Below the pieces are notes generated by a model, which made no database searches, had not been told where the DNA came from, and worked only from the letters and a program-made list of their open reading frames with translations. Of a stretch of DNA of 17,319 nucleotides, positions 6,134 to 14,546 are shown piece after piece (the stretch's first letter is position 1; each line of letters begins with the position of its first letter). Source of the stretch: Terriglobia bacterium. Its GTDB lineage: Bacteria > Acidobacteriota > Terriglobia > UBA7540. The position numbers and the translations under genes are program-made. The stretch lies in NCBI GenBank assembly GCA_030049455.1, contig JASIKV010000154.1, positions 1 to 17,319 of the forward strand, read 5' to 3'.

Positions 6134-8404
6134 CTAGTGTTTCAACGCAAAATAGAGAACCAGGGCCACAGCAATGATGAAAAGTCCGCCCAGGACGCAG
6201 GCAATGATGATTTTGGTGTTGGTCGAAATTCCCGGCGGCTTTGCCTGAGGAGCTGCCATGGGCGGCATCTGAAAACCGGGAGGCGGCGGCGCCTGGAACT
6301 GGGGGGCAGGCGGATAGGCTGGAGGCTTGGGCATGGGGGGCGGCGCGTACGCGGGCATCGCGGGCTTGGGAGGAGCCGCCGGCATGGCAGGCGGAGCAAA
6401 TCCCCCTGGCGGTTGCACGGCGTATGACGGTGCCGCCGGTGGCGCGCCTGCAATGGGAGGACCCGCAGGCGGGCGCTTGATTTCAAACATGCTGGTATAT
6501 TCCCCAGGTCCCTGCGCCGGCGCAGGAGGCGGAGCCGACGGCGCAAAACTTGGGGGCGGTGGTGTTGCCGCGGGTGGAGCCCCAGGTTGCTGAGGCGGAT
6601 GAAGAAACATCATCGTGTATTCACCGGGCCCGGCCTTTGGCGGTGGTGCGGCCGGCGCTGGAGCGGGCGCTTGCAACTCAAAAGTCTGCGCTGCGGGTGA
6701 GGGCTTCTTCTGATCGTAAATCTGCATCATCTGGGTGAATTCCCCGGGCTGCTTCTGACCGGGCGCACCAGGAAGAGGCGAAGCCGGGCGCGCGGGGGGC
6801 GCGGCAAGCGGAGCCGCGGGACTTCCCCCTTTGGCAGGGGTCTTGGAAAATAATTGCGTGAACTCGCCAGGGCCGGATGACGCAGGCTGGGGGGCGGACA
6901 CTGCCGGAGCGCGGTGAGTCGGTTCTGTGGGGAGCCCTTTCGGTGGTGTAGACGCGCGCGGAGCTCCCGAGAACAAGGCATCGATTCCCGCTTTGTCGGA
7001 TTCGGTCGGCGCTTTGGCGAGAACCGTCGGCGCCAAGCCCGGGTCCGTGTCCGGAAGTGGCGCCGCCTTGTGCTGTCCCGTCCTGCCGGTGCTGAACATC
7101 CGCGTGAACTCACTCGGCTCCTTTTCTGACGCCGCAGGCGCAACGGGTTTGGGAGGAGAAGGCGGCGGAGGAGCTGGGGGCGCAGGCTTTTGCTGAGTCG
7201 AGCTGAACATGCGCGTGAAGTCACCCGTGCCGGAACCCTCCGCAGCAGGGCGCCCCAGGGGGACGCCAGGCGCCTGCGGAGGTACTGAAGGAGGCGCAGA
7301 GTGGCTCCCTGTTTTTTCTTTGCCGACGGCTGAAAACATCTGAGTGAATTCGCCGGGGCCGGATGACGCGCTTGGGGGCGCAGAAGGCGCAGGTGGTGCG
7401 GGCGGCACAGCCGCCGGGCGAGCGGGCGCAGGTGGCGCCGTTACCGGCCGAGCGGGCGCGGCCGGCTTTCCCGCAATGGGTGGCACAGTCTTCGGCTTTA
7501 CGCCATAGAACATTTGCGTAAATTCACCTGGACCAGCTCTCTCGCTGGGAGGAGGCGCAACCGGCGGCCGAGGTGGCGCGGCCTGTGCAGGCAGAGCAGG
7601 TGGTTTGGGTGGCGCGGTCGGCCGGGGTGGTGCAGGCGGAGCCGGTGGCACAGGTGCGGCGAGTGGAGCGGGCGGTTTGGGTGGCGCAACGACCGCAGGT
7701 GGCGCGGGGCGCGGCGGTGGCGCAATTGTCGCTGGTGGCGGCGGAGGCGCGGGGGGCGCTGGGCGAATCATCGGCTCGGTCTTGTCCAAGTCGTCGAATT
7801 CGAAAAGAGATTTCTTGGGAGCCGCGGGAGCAGGCGGCTCGCTTGCAAAAAGTGCAGGCGATGCCGCAGGTTTGGGCGGTGCCGGTGACGGTGGAGGCGA
7901 AGGAGGCGGAACCGCGGGCTGACTGGAAATTGAAAACGCTTTGGCGAATTCGTCGTCGTCCGGCGGACTCAGAACGGACGGCGCAGGCTTAGGGGGCGAG
8001 GCGAGTGCGGGCGCAGTCGGCTTCTGAACCTGCGGCCGCGGCTTGGTGCTCACATAAACTACTTCCGGACCGCGCGGAACCAGCAGCGGCCTGTCCTTCC
8101 CGGCATATTCTGCAATTAATTCGATCCATTGGCGAAGGTCCAGACACTCGGGAACGTCGGCTGCAACTACAAAGATGCGGCCCCCTTCCTGCCCAATGGC
8201 GCGGAAGTGTTCGGTGCCGGGACCCTTCCCGGGGATATATCGAAATAAAATTGAAGACAGTGCCGGCTTATCCGAGCCGGCTTGCGGAGGCAGAAGTTGG
8301 TGAAGGATGACAGGCTCTTCGGTGGACACATCCACCGCGCGGAAAGTCATGGTTTCGCCTTCACCCAACATCGCTTCGATACGATATTTTTCCAGAAAGC
8401 CCAT
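6134..8404 (-). CDS. Degenerate-kinase N-lobe / Pro-rich GPGEFTQMF-repeat / C-terminal TM protein
   Basis: 756-aa protein of unknown role in three parts. Residues 6-100 resemble a Ser/Thr kinase N-lobe: 'YRIEAMLGEGETMTFRAVDV' mirrors the Gly-rich loop, 'PVILH' replaces V-A-I-K (H35 for the ATP-binding Lys), and 'GRIFVVAADVPECLDLRQW' (76-93) mirrors strand 5 and the hinge; no HRD or DFG lobe follows. Residues about 120-725 are Pro/Ala-rich, low complexity and probably disordered, with eight G-E/D-F/Y-T-x-M-F-type motifs. The end, about residues 730-753 (IIIACVLGGLFIIAVALVLY), is one membrane helix followed by a short K-H tail, so the bulk should be cytoplasmic. ATG 8404 is chosen because the kinase-like fold starts right after it and GGGAG lies 9 nt upstream; the frame stays open to 8818 and would overlap tssK2. 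Lying between two tssK genes, it may be a T6SS scaffold or a target of phosphothreonine/FHA signalling; that is inference. Confidence 0.8.
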   Translation of the reverse strand: MGFLEKYRIEAMLGEGETMTFRAVDVSTEEPVILHQLLPPQAGSDKPALSSILFRYIPGKGPGTEHFRAIGQEGGRIFVVAADVPECLDLRQWIELIAEYAGKDRPLLVPRGPEVVYVSTKPRPQVQKPTAPALASPPKPAPSVLSPPDDDEFAKAFSISSQPAVPPPSPPPSPAPPKPAASPALFASEPPAPAAPKKSLFEFDDLDKTEPMIRPAPPAPPPPPATIAPPPRPAPPAVVAPPKPPAPLAAPVPPAPPAPPRPTAPPKPPALPAQAAPPRPPVAPPPSERAGPGEFTQMFYGVKPKTVPPIAGKPAAPARPVTAPPAPARPAAVPPAPPAPSAPPSASSGPGEFTQMFSAVGKEKTGSHSAPPSVPPQAPGVPLGRPAAEGSGTGDFTRMFSSTQQKPAPPAPPPPSPPKPVAPAASEKEPSEFTRMFSTGRTGQHKAAPLPDTDPGLAPTVLAKAPTESDKAGIDALFSGAPRASTPPKGLPTEPTHRAPAVSAPQPASSGPGEFTQLFSKTPAKGGSPAAPLAAPPARPASPLPGAPGQKQPGEFTQMMQIYDQKKPSPAAQTFELQAPAPAPAAPPPKAGPGEYTMMFLHPPQQPGAPPAATPPPPSFAPSAPPPAPAQGPGEYTSMFEIKRPPAGPPIAGAPPAAPSYAVQPPGGFAPPAMPAAPPKPAMPAYAPPPMPKPPAYPPAPQFQAPPPPGFQMPPMAAPQAKPPGISTNTKIIIACVLGGLFIIAVALVLYFALKH
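6485..7534 (-). repeat. Eight dispersed GPGEFTQMF-type peptide motifs
   Basis: Inside the Pro-rich protein a nine-residue motif recurs. The coding positions are 7508-7534 (GPGEFTQMF), 7334-7360 (GPGEFTQMF), 7205-7231 (GTGDFTRMF), 7094-7120 (EPSEFTRMF), 6848-6874 (GPGEFTQLF), 6725-6751 (QPGEFTQMM), 6605-6631 (GPGEYTMMF) and 6485-6511 (GPGEYTSMF). The Thr is invariant, an aromatic precedes it and an acidic residue precedes that. Spacing between units is irregular (120-246 nt) and filled with Pro/Ala sequence. A weaker unit (DDDEFAKAF) lies nearer the N-terminus. Synonymous codons differ between units, so this is protein-level conservation and not a recent DNA duplication. Confidence 0.9.
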
Positions 8405-8802
8405 ACGGCCTAGCTCCCGGCAGCAACTGACTCTGATTCTATCATAAACCAGCCCTATGAGACTTGGCCTGCGTGGGGGGAGAAATTCTATTCCCGGTCG
8501 AGTATTTGCCAGGCTGATTGTTGAACAGGTCCGGTGGCGGGGGAATTCAATTTTGAGTTTCCTGTGACTACCCGAAACACCTTGCAGTTGTACGCCACAC
8601 GGCTGGAAGGTGTTATAATCAAGTCCGCTGTGTGCAGGAAGAAGCTCTTTGCCTTGAAAGGATTGGGAGGCGAGGAGGGGGGGCATTCCCAAGTTTCCCT
8701 CCGGCCTGCGCCTACCTGCAGTCTGGCCAGGGCTGTCCTGCTGATCGTATGAGTGAAAGACCTGCCGCATAAGAAAACACCGGAGGCTATCGCGTCGGTT
8801 CC
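8405..8802. other. Divergent intergenic region between Pro-rich gene and second tssK
   Basis: 398 nt without a supported gene. The minus-strand frame from the Pro-rich gene stays open through it, but the encoded residues (Arg/Ser/Pro mix) show no domain and the better start is at 8404. It contains an extended -10 element for the rightward operon at 8611-8619. For the leftward gene, a TATGAT hexamer on the minus strand (8446-8441) could be a -10, without a good -35. Confidence 0.5.
8611..8619 (+). promoter_or_regulatory. Extended -10 promoter element upstream of tssK2-tssL-tssM
   Basis: TGTTATAAT gives a perfect TATAAT at 8614-8619 with the TG of an extended -10 at 8611-8612. Extended -10 promoters can do without a good -35; TTGTAC at 8588-8593 would have a 20-nt spacer, too long to rely on. 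Transcription from here would leave a leader of about 175 nt before tssK2 at 8803. Confidence 0.45.
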
Positions 8803-10158
8803 ATGAGGCAATTATCAAAGGTCGTGTGGTCGGAGGGGATGCACCTTGGACCGCACCACTTCCAGGTTCAGAGCCGCTTTTTCGAAGAGATTACACACTT
8901 TGGAATCTCGAAATTGTGGTATGAGCCCTACGGACTGGTGGGGTTGGAGCTTGACGCTCAGGCGTTGAGGAATGGCACGGTTTGCCTTGTCCATGCACGC
9001 GGGATTTTCCAGGATGGGTTGGCGTTCAACATGCCGGAAAGCGACCCGCTGCCCGCGCCGCGTGAGATTGCCGAACTATTTCCCCCCACCAGCGCCAGCC
9101 TGACGGTGCATTTGGCCGTCCCTCCCTTCCGCCTGGGAGCGCCGAATTGCAATCTCAACGATCAGGAAAAGAACGGACAAACGCGATTGATTGCGGAAAC
9201 CCAGGTCTTTCCGGATGAAAATACCGGCTTTGACGAAAAAGCCCTGAAACTCGGCCGCAAGAATATTCGGATTCTGCTTGAGACGGAAGATTCGGCTGAC
9301 ATGCAGCTTCTTCCCATCGGACGTATATTACGCGACGGGTCGGGCAATTACGTATATGACGAAAGTTTCATTCCACCCTGCACGCAGATCAGCGCCAGCC
9401 CCACGCTGATGCAGATTACTAAACGGTTGATCGACATTCTCCAGGAAAAAAGTGCGACCATGTCGCTGGAAGGCCGATCGAGGGGAAAGTTCACCACGGG
9501 ATTCTCCGTGCAGGAGATTTCGCAATTCTGGTTTCTGCACGCGCTCAATTCCTGCCTGGGCCCCCTGCGCCATCTGTTCTTTTCCAAACGCGGCCATCCG
9601 GAAGAACTTTTCCTGGAGCTTGTGCGGCTGGGCGGCGCGCTCTGCACTTTTTCGCTGGATTCTCATCCGCGAAATCTTCCTCTCTACAATCATATGGCTC
9701 TCGATTCGTGCTTTGCGGATGTTGAAAGGCACATTCGGGAACACCTGGAGTTGTTGGCGCCCTCGAATTGCCTCTTTATCCCGCTGCAAAGCGTTGCGGA
9801 CTACTTTTATGAAGGCGACATCGCTGATCAGCGGTGCCTCGACCGCGCGCGCTGGATGATTTCCGTGCACTCCCAGATCGGTGATTCTGACGTCATCAGC
9901 CGGACATTGCAGTTGGTGAAGGTGTGCTCCGCACAGTTTGTACCCCAACTTGTCAAGCGCGCATTGCCGGGCATGGCGCTGACGCACGTCCCGGTGCCTC
10001 CCTCCGCGGTTGCACGGCGGGTGGAGAGCCAATATTTTTCCATTGGCCGCGCGGGACCGTGCTGGGACCACATCGTTCAGACTCGTCGCGTAGGAGTTTA
10101 TGTTCCCGGGGAAATCCCCAATCCGGAAATAGAATTGATCGTTATCCTGGAATCCTGA
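8803..10158 (+). CDS. tssK: Type VI secretion baseplate subunit TssK (copy 2)
   Basis: Second TssK, 451 aa, identical in length to copy 1 and colinear with it, but clearly diverged (about 40 percent identical by eye, not computed). It is nearer to the family consensus at the N-terminus: 'VVWSEGMHLGPHHFQVQSRFF' against the general W-x-E-G-M-x-L. Shared segments are 'GIFQDGLAFNMPESDPLP', 'GPLRHLFFSKRGHPEELF', 'LPGMALTHVPVPPS', 'YFSIGRAGPCWDHI' and 'YVPGEIPNPEIEL'. It is followed after 10 nt by tssL and then tssM, the usual tssK-tssL-tssM order, so this copy is probably the canonical adaptor that docks on the membrane complex. The GGAGG at 8782-8786 is 16 nt from ATG 8803, too far for a normal Shine-Dalgarno; the start is kept because both paralogues begin M-R-Q-L. 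Confidence 0.94.
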   Translation: MRQLSKVVWSEGMHLGPHHFQVQSRFFEEITHFGISKLWYEPYGLVGLELDAQALRNGTVCLVHARGIFQDGLAFNMPESDPLPAPREIAELFPPTSASLTVHLAVPPFRLGAPNCNLNDQEKNGQTRLIAETQVFPDENTGFDEKALKLGRKNIRILLETEDSADMQLLPIGRILRDGSGNYVYDESFIPPCTQISASPTLMQITKRLIDILQEKSATMSLEGRSRGKFTTGFSVQEISQFWFLHALNSCLGPLRHLFFSKRGHPEELFLELVRLGGALCTFSLDSHPRNLPLYNHMALDSCFADVERHIREHLELLAPSNCLFIPLQSVADYFYEGDIADQRCLDRARWMISVHSQIGDSDVISRTLQLVKVCSAQFVPQLVKRALPGMALTHVPVPPSAVARRVESQYFSIGRAGPCWDHIVQTRRVGVYVPGEIPNPEIELIVILES

Positions 10159-10168
10159 GAGGCATGGC

Positions 10169-10894
10169 ATGGGAGCACAAATGGGTTCAGTTCAACCGCC
10201 GGCGGCCAGCGGACGCGCAAACCTGGCGTTGATTTACCAGGAAATCCTCACGGTCATTACGCGCTTTCGCTCCAACCGTCAGTCGGTGAAGGATGCGCTC
10301 TCGTTTCGAAACCAGGTAAAGGGCGCGATCAGTTCGGCGGAAGCCGAAGCCGCGCGGCGGGGGTACGCCGCCGACGATGTGCGCCTGGCCACGTTCGCGG
10401 TGGTGGCCTTCATGGATGAGTCCATTCTCAATTCCAACAACCCCATGTTCGCCGACTGGCCGCGCATGCCCTTGCAGGAAGAGTTGTTCGGAGTGCACCA
10501 GGCCGGGGAAATGTTCTTCCAGTGCATCGACCGGCTGATGGCGAAAGGGGACTCTCCGCAGGCCGCCGATGTGCTCGAAATCTTTGCCCTCTGCCTGTGG
10601 CTGGGATATCGAGGGCGCTACAGCATGGGCGGTCAAGAGGCAGTGCGTTCCGTTGCCGCCACGGTGACGGATAAACTACAACACATGCGCGGCAGGGCGG
10701 GGGCATTGGCCCCGCACTGGGCGCTTCCCAAGGACGCGCCCCGGCCAAAGGCATCCGATCCATGGGTGCGGGCACTCCTGTTTGCCGCCGCGGGAGCGCT
10801 GCTCATCGCGGTCGTTCTGTTTGTCGGGTTCAAACTTGTGCTCGTTTCCGGGGCATCGTCATTGCATTCCATTGCCCCGTCGACGCCCCATTAG
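10169..10894 (+). CDS. tssL: Type VI secretion protein TssL (DotU/IcmH family)
   Basis: Inner-membrane T6SS protein that binds TssM and links the membrane complex to the baseplate through TssK. It has 241 aa: a helical cytoplasmic domain, then one membrane helix near the C-terminus (residues about 202-222, LLFAAAGALLIAVVLFVGF), the standard tail-anchored topology. Family signatures are 'VRLATFAVVAFMDESIL' and 'EIFALCLWLGYRGRY'. No OmpA-like peptidoglycan-binding domain follows, so it is the short TssL type. The ribosome-binding site GAGAGG lies 6-7 nt before ATG 10169 and overlaps the tssK2 stop region; an in-frame ATG at 10181 is an alternative. tssM follows after 9 nt, so tssK2-tssL-tssM are almost certainly cotranscribed. 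Confidence 0.95.
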   Translation: MGAQMGSVQPPAASGRANLALIYQEILTVITRFRSNRQSVKDALSFRNQVKGAISSAEAEAARRGYAADDVRLATFAVVAFMDESILNSNNPMFADWPRMPLQEELFGVHQAGEMFFQCIDRLMAKGDSPQAADVLEIFALCLWLGYRGRYSMGGQEAVRSVAATVTDKLQHMRGRAGALAPHWALPKDAPRPKASDPWVRALLFAAAGALLIAVVLFVGFKLVLVSGASSLHSIAPSTPH

Positions 10895-10903
10895 GGAGCC
10901 TCC

Positions 10904-13900
10904 ATGAATTCCAAGTTGAAATATTGGATCGCCTCCATCGTATTCATTTTCTGGCTGGTTCTGGCATGGTTCATTGCCAGATGGCTGCATCTACAGGGGC
11001 CCAGCGTTTGGATTCTCCGCGGGGCGCTGGCGCTCATCGGGATCATCGCGTTCGTAATTGTAATTTGGTGGTTCATCGTCAGGGACAAGGAACGCGCGGA
11101 GATGGGGCCCGCCACGGGAGGCGATGAAATTGACATCCTGATTCGCGAGGCGACCACGCGGCTTCAGGCGTCGAGATTGGGACGCACGGCGCACGTGGGC
11201 AACCTGCCTCTGTTCCTTTTCCTCGGGGAGCCCGGGTCGGCCAAAACCAGCGTGGTGCTGCATTCCGGACTCGAGCCGGAACTGCTTTCGGGGCAAACCG
11301 TACAAGGTAAGGTGCCCATTCCCACTCGCACCGCCAACCTCTGGTTCTCCCGGCAATACCTTTTTGCGGAAGCGGGCGGCCCGATGTTGCAGGATCAGCC
11401 CCGCTGGACGAAATTTGTGAGGAGACTGGCGCCGCGCCAGCTCCACTCCGTATTGGGAAAGGGTGCACCCTCTCCGCGCGCCGCCGTGGTCTGCGTCGAT
11501 TGCGAAACGTTCATGCAACAGGGCGCCACAGAAGCCATCGCCGCCACCAGCGAACGCATCCAGACGCGGCTTCGGGAAGTTTCACAACTTTTGGGAATCA
11601 GCCTGCCCGTTTACGTGATCTTCACGCGCGCCGACCGCCTGCAATTCTTCCTGGATTACGTTCGCAATTTTACCAACGATGAGGCTTCGCTGGTTTTTGG
11701 CGCAACACTTCCGATGGTCACCTATGCCACCGGCGTGTATGCCGAGCAGGAAAGCGCCAGAATTTCCGCCGAGTTTGACAATCTCTTTCAGTCGCTGGCG
11801 GACCGGCGAATCAATTTGCTTTCACAGGAGTTCGACGCCACCAAACTCCCCACGACGTACGAATTCCCCAGGGAATTCAGGAAACTGCGCCCTTTGCTGG
11901 TGCAGATGCTTGTGGACATCTGCCGGCCCAGCCAGTTGCGCACCGGTCCATTCCTGCGCGGGTTTTATTTTTCCGGTGTAAGGCCCGTGGTCGTCACTAC
12001 TGCCGGCCCGACTGTGGCCCAGGAAGAGATGATGGCTCAGTCCGCCGCGGAAGAGGTGGGCGGCGCAACCAGCGTTTTCGAAATCCGCAAAGTCAAAGCC
12101 GCGATGGCTCAGCAGGCTGCGTCTGAGGCGCGCGAAAGCCGCAGGGTCCCGCAATGGATTTTTCTCCCGCACGTTTTCAGCGATATCTTCCTTAAGGACA
12201 ATCGCGCGCTTGATGCCAGCGCCTCCAGCACGAAGACCAGCGTGTGGAGAAGAATCCTGCTTGCCAGCGCAACGTTCATCTTCCTGATATTCCTATTGGG
12301 ATTCATCATTTCTTTCGCCCGGAATAAGAGCCTGGAAAGCGACGCGGTCGCAGCTTCTCAGGGATTCTCGGATGTCCAGTTGACCAGCCAACAATTGCCC
12401 TCGATGGACTCATTAAGCAAGTTGGAAGCTCTTCGACAGGTCCTCGTAACCTTGTCGGACTATCAGGATAACGGCAAGCCCTTCAGCATGGGATGGGGAC
12501 TCTATGAGGGTAATGCTTTGCTCCCGGATGTCCGGAACTTGTATTTCCAGCAATTCAAACTCCTGCTCTTTGGGTCGGCGCAGGCGGAGCTGACGCGATT
12601 CCTCTCATCCCTTCCAGCTACGCCCGCCCCCACCGACCCGTATGACCCGCCCTATAACGCCCTGAAAGCTTATCTCATGACAACCTCCAATTCCGACCAG
12701 ACAACCACCTCCTTCCTGTCGCCAAACCTGATGAATGCCTGGGTGGCCGGGCGGGAAATCGACCAAGACCGCATGCAATTGGCGCAAAAACAGTTCGATT
12801 TCTTTTGCGAGGAGTTGAAGCGCAGCAATCCCTACTCTTCGGAAAATGACACGCTGGTGGTAGCCCGCGCTCGCAATTACCTTTCACTTTTTTCCGGCAC
12901 GGAACGGGTGTACCGGGGGGTGCTGGCGGAGGCCGATAAAGGGAATCCTTCGATTGACTTCAATAAAAATAACCCCGGCTCTGCCGATGTGGTGATCGAT
13001 CGAGCGATTGTGGACGGCTCCTTTACGAAAGGTGGGTGGACTTTCGTCCAAAGTGCCCTGCAAAATCTCACCCAGCATATCGGCGGCGAGAAATGGGTCC
13101 TGGGACCGGAGGGAACCTCCAATCTGGACCTGGGCAAAATCGGGACCGACCTTCGCGGCCGGTATCAACAGGACTATATTGAGCGCTGGCGCGCTTTTCT
13201 GAAAGGCGCGGCCGTTGTGCGTTACGCCGGCTTGGGGGATTCAGTGGAAAAGTTGGGGAAACTTTCGAACAACACATCTCCGCTTCTCGCCCTCTTTTGC
13301 ACTGCGGCTTACAACACCTCGGTTGACCCCGATGTCGCCAAGGCATTCCAACCTGTGCAGTCGGTGGTTTCCAAGGATTGCATGGACCAGAGTAAATATG
13401 TTGGGGACGCCAACCGGCCCTACATTATGGGACTAAGCGGTCTCCAGAGCTGTCTCGACCGGGCCAATCAAGCAACCGGCGACAAGGATGCGGCGAAGGC
13501 GCAATGCCAGAACGACGCGCAAAGCGCCAAGCAGGCTGCCAATCAGATCGGCCAGGGATTCAATATTGATCAGGACGGCCACATCGACCAGATCGTTCAA
13601 AATCTTCTCCTGCAACCGATCGCCCCGATTGCGGCGCTACTGAAACCCGGACCGGTGAGCGGCGTGAGCTTATGCGCGCAGATGGGCCCTCTCTTGTCCA
13701 AGTTCCCATTCAACCCGCAAGCAACCCAGGAGGTTTCCACTCAGGATCTGGACAGTTTCTTCAACCCCGGTACCGGCGCGCTGACCCAGTACTACAACCA
13801 GTCATTGAAAAACCTTCTCCTGCCCGAGGGAGCAAGTTATATCGCCAATCCCCAGGCGGCGCAGCCGCCCAATCCGGCTTTCCTGGCATTCTTCAACCAC

Positions 13901-14368
13901 GCCATCGGCGTGCAGAATGCGCTCTACCCCGCGGGCAGCAAGCAAATTCAGTTTAAATATTCGCTTCGCCCGCATCCCACGGAGAGCGTCACGGGCCTGA
14001 CATTGAGCATTGATGGTCAGGAGTTGAACTATACCGGCGCATCTACTTTGTTCCAGCAATTCACATGGCCGGGCGGGGGGCAGGGCGCCACCCTTATGGT
14101 GAGAATTGCCGGCGGCCCTCCATTGGGATTCGCCAACTACCCGGGAACCTGGGGAGTCTTCCATTTCTTTGCGAGCGCAGACAAGACAACCCCGAACGGG
14201 GGTATATTCAACGTTCAGTGGGAGTTTCGCGGGCCTGATGGACGTCCCGTGACTGGCCCTAATGGCAAGCCCGTTACCGTGCAATTTGACGTGGATACAT
14301 CGGGAGCCCCTTTCATTCTGCAGAAGGGCATCTTATCGATGAAGTGTGTGTCAAATGTGGCTGGGTAA
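10904..14368 (+). CDS. tssM: Type VI secretion membrane subunit TssM (IcmF family)
   Basis: Large inner-membrane protein that spans to the periplasm and forms the T6SS core channel with TssL (and TssJ where present). It has 1154 aa, normal for the family. Membrane helices lie at about residues 7-27, 37-58 and 450-472. Between helices 2 and 3 is the cytoplasmic NTPase-like domain with Walker A 'GEPGSAKTS' at 108-116, 'VVCVDCETF' near 195-203 and 'LPVYVIFTRADRL' at about 234-246. The long periplasmic part ends with the beta-rich C-terminal IcmF domain ('LTLSIDGQELNYTG', 'FTWPGG', 'GTWGVFHFF'), which in other systems contacts TssJ. A GGGAG ribosome-binding site sits just before ATG 10904. Walker A is intact, so ATP binding is plausible. 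No tssJ is visible in the window. Confidence 0.96.
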   Translation: MNSKLKYWIASIVFIFWLVLAWFIARWLHLQGPSVWILRGALALIGIIAFVIVIWWFIVRDKERAEMGPATGGDEIDILIREATTRLQASRLGRTAHVGNLPLFLFLGEPGSAKTSVVLHSGLEPELLSGQTVQGKVPIPTRTANLWFSRQYLFAEAGGPMLQDQPRWTKFVRRLAPRQLHSVLGKGAPSPRAAVVCVDCETFMQQGATEAIAATSERIQTRLREVSQLLGISLPVYVIFTRADRLQFFLDYVRNFTNDEASLVFGATLPMVTYATGVYAEQESARISAEFDNLFQSLADRRINLLSQEFDATKLPTTYEFPREFRKLRPLLVQMLVDICRPSQLRTGPFLRGFYFSGVRPVVVTTAGPTVAQEEMMAQSAAEEVGGATSVFEIRKVKAAMAQQAASEARESRRVPQWIFLPHVFSDIFLKDNRALDASASSTKTSVWRRILLASATFIFLIFLLGFIISFARNKSLESDAVAASQGFSDVQLTSQQLPSMDSLSKLEALRQVLVTLSDYQDNGKPFSMGWGLYEGNALLPDVRNLYFQQFKLLLFGSAQAELTRFLSSLPATPAPTDPYDPPYNALKAYLMTTSNSDQTTTSFLSPNLMNAWVAGREIDQDRMQLAQKQFDFFCEELKRSNPYSSENDTLVVARARNYLSLFSGTERVYRGVLAEADKGNPSIDFNKNNPGSADVVIDRAIVDGSFTKGGWTFVQSALQNLTQHIGGEKWVLGPEGTSNLDLGKIGTDLRGRYQQDYIERWRAFLKGAAVVRYAGLGDSVEKLGKLSNNTSPLLALFCTAAYNTSVDPDVAKAFQPVQSVVSKDCMDQSKYVGDANRPYIMGLSGLQSCLDRANQATGDKDAAKAQCQNDAQSAKQAANQIGQGFNIDQDGHIDQIVQNLLLQPIAPIAALLKPGPVSGVSLCAQMGPLLSKFPFNPQATQEVSTQDLDSFFNPGTGALTQYYNQSLKNLLLPEGASYIANPQAAQPPNPAFLAFFNHAIGVQNALYPAGSKQIQFKYSLRPHPTESVTGLTLSIDGQELNYTGASTLFQQFTWPGGGQGATLMVRIAGGPPLGFANYPGTWGVFHFFASADKTTPNGGIFNVQWEFRGPDGRPVTGPNGKPVTVQFDVDTSGAPFILQKGILSMKCVSNVAG

Positions 14369-14546
14369 GACCATTTCTTAAGATTCCAGTTGATTTCTCT
14401 GCCCTGATTGATTGATGCTATGAAGCACTATGCACTGGCAGGGGGCCACGACACAGCTAACCTTTGGTTGTATCGAAAACCTGTATGCGATCCCTTGGGC
14501 TCTGCGCATGAAGGAGCGGAGCGGATTATGTAGTTGAGGAGGTTGG

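Noticed and set aside
6485..7534. CRISPR-like regular repeats
   Set aside because: The repeats are coding, degenerate at DNA level and unevenly spaced; no cas genes are present.
6137..7992. Several Gly/Arg-rich plus-strand frames opposite the Pro-rich gene
   Set aside because: They are reverse-complement images of proline and alanine codons; the minus frame has a structured N-terminus, membrane helix and conserved motifs.
8405..8818. N-terminal extension of the Pro-rich protein to 8818
   Set aside because: The 138 extra residues show no domain, would overlap tssK2, and ATG 8404 sits right before the kinase-like fold with GGGAG upstream.
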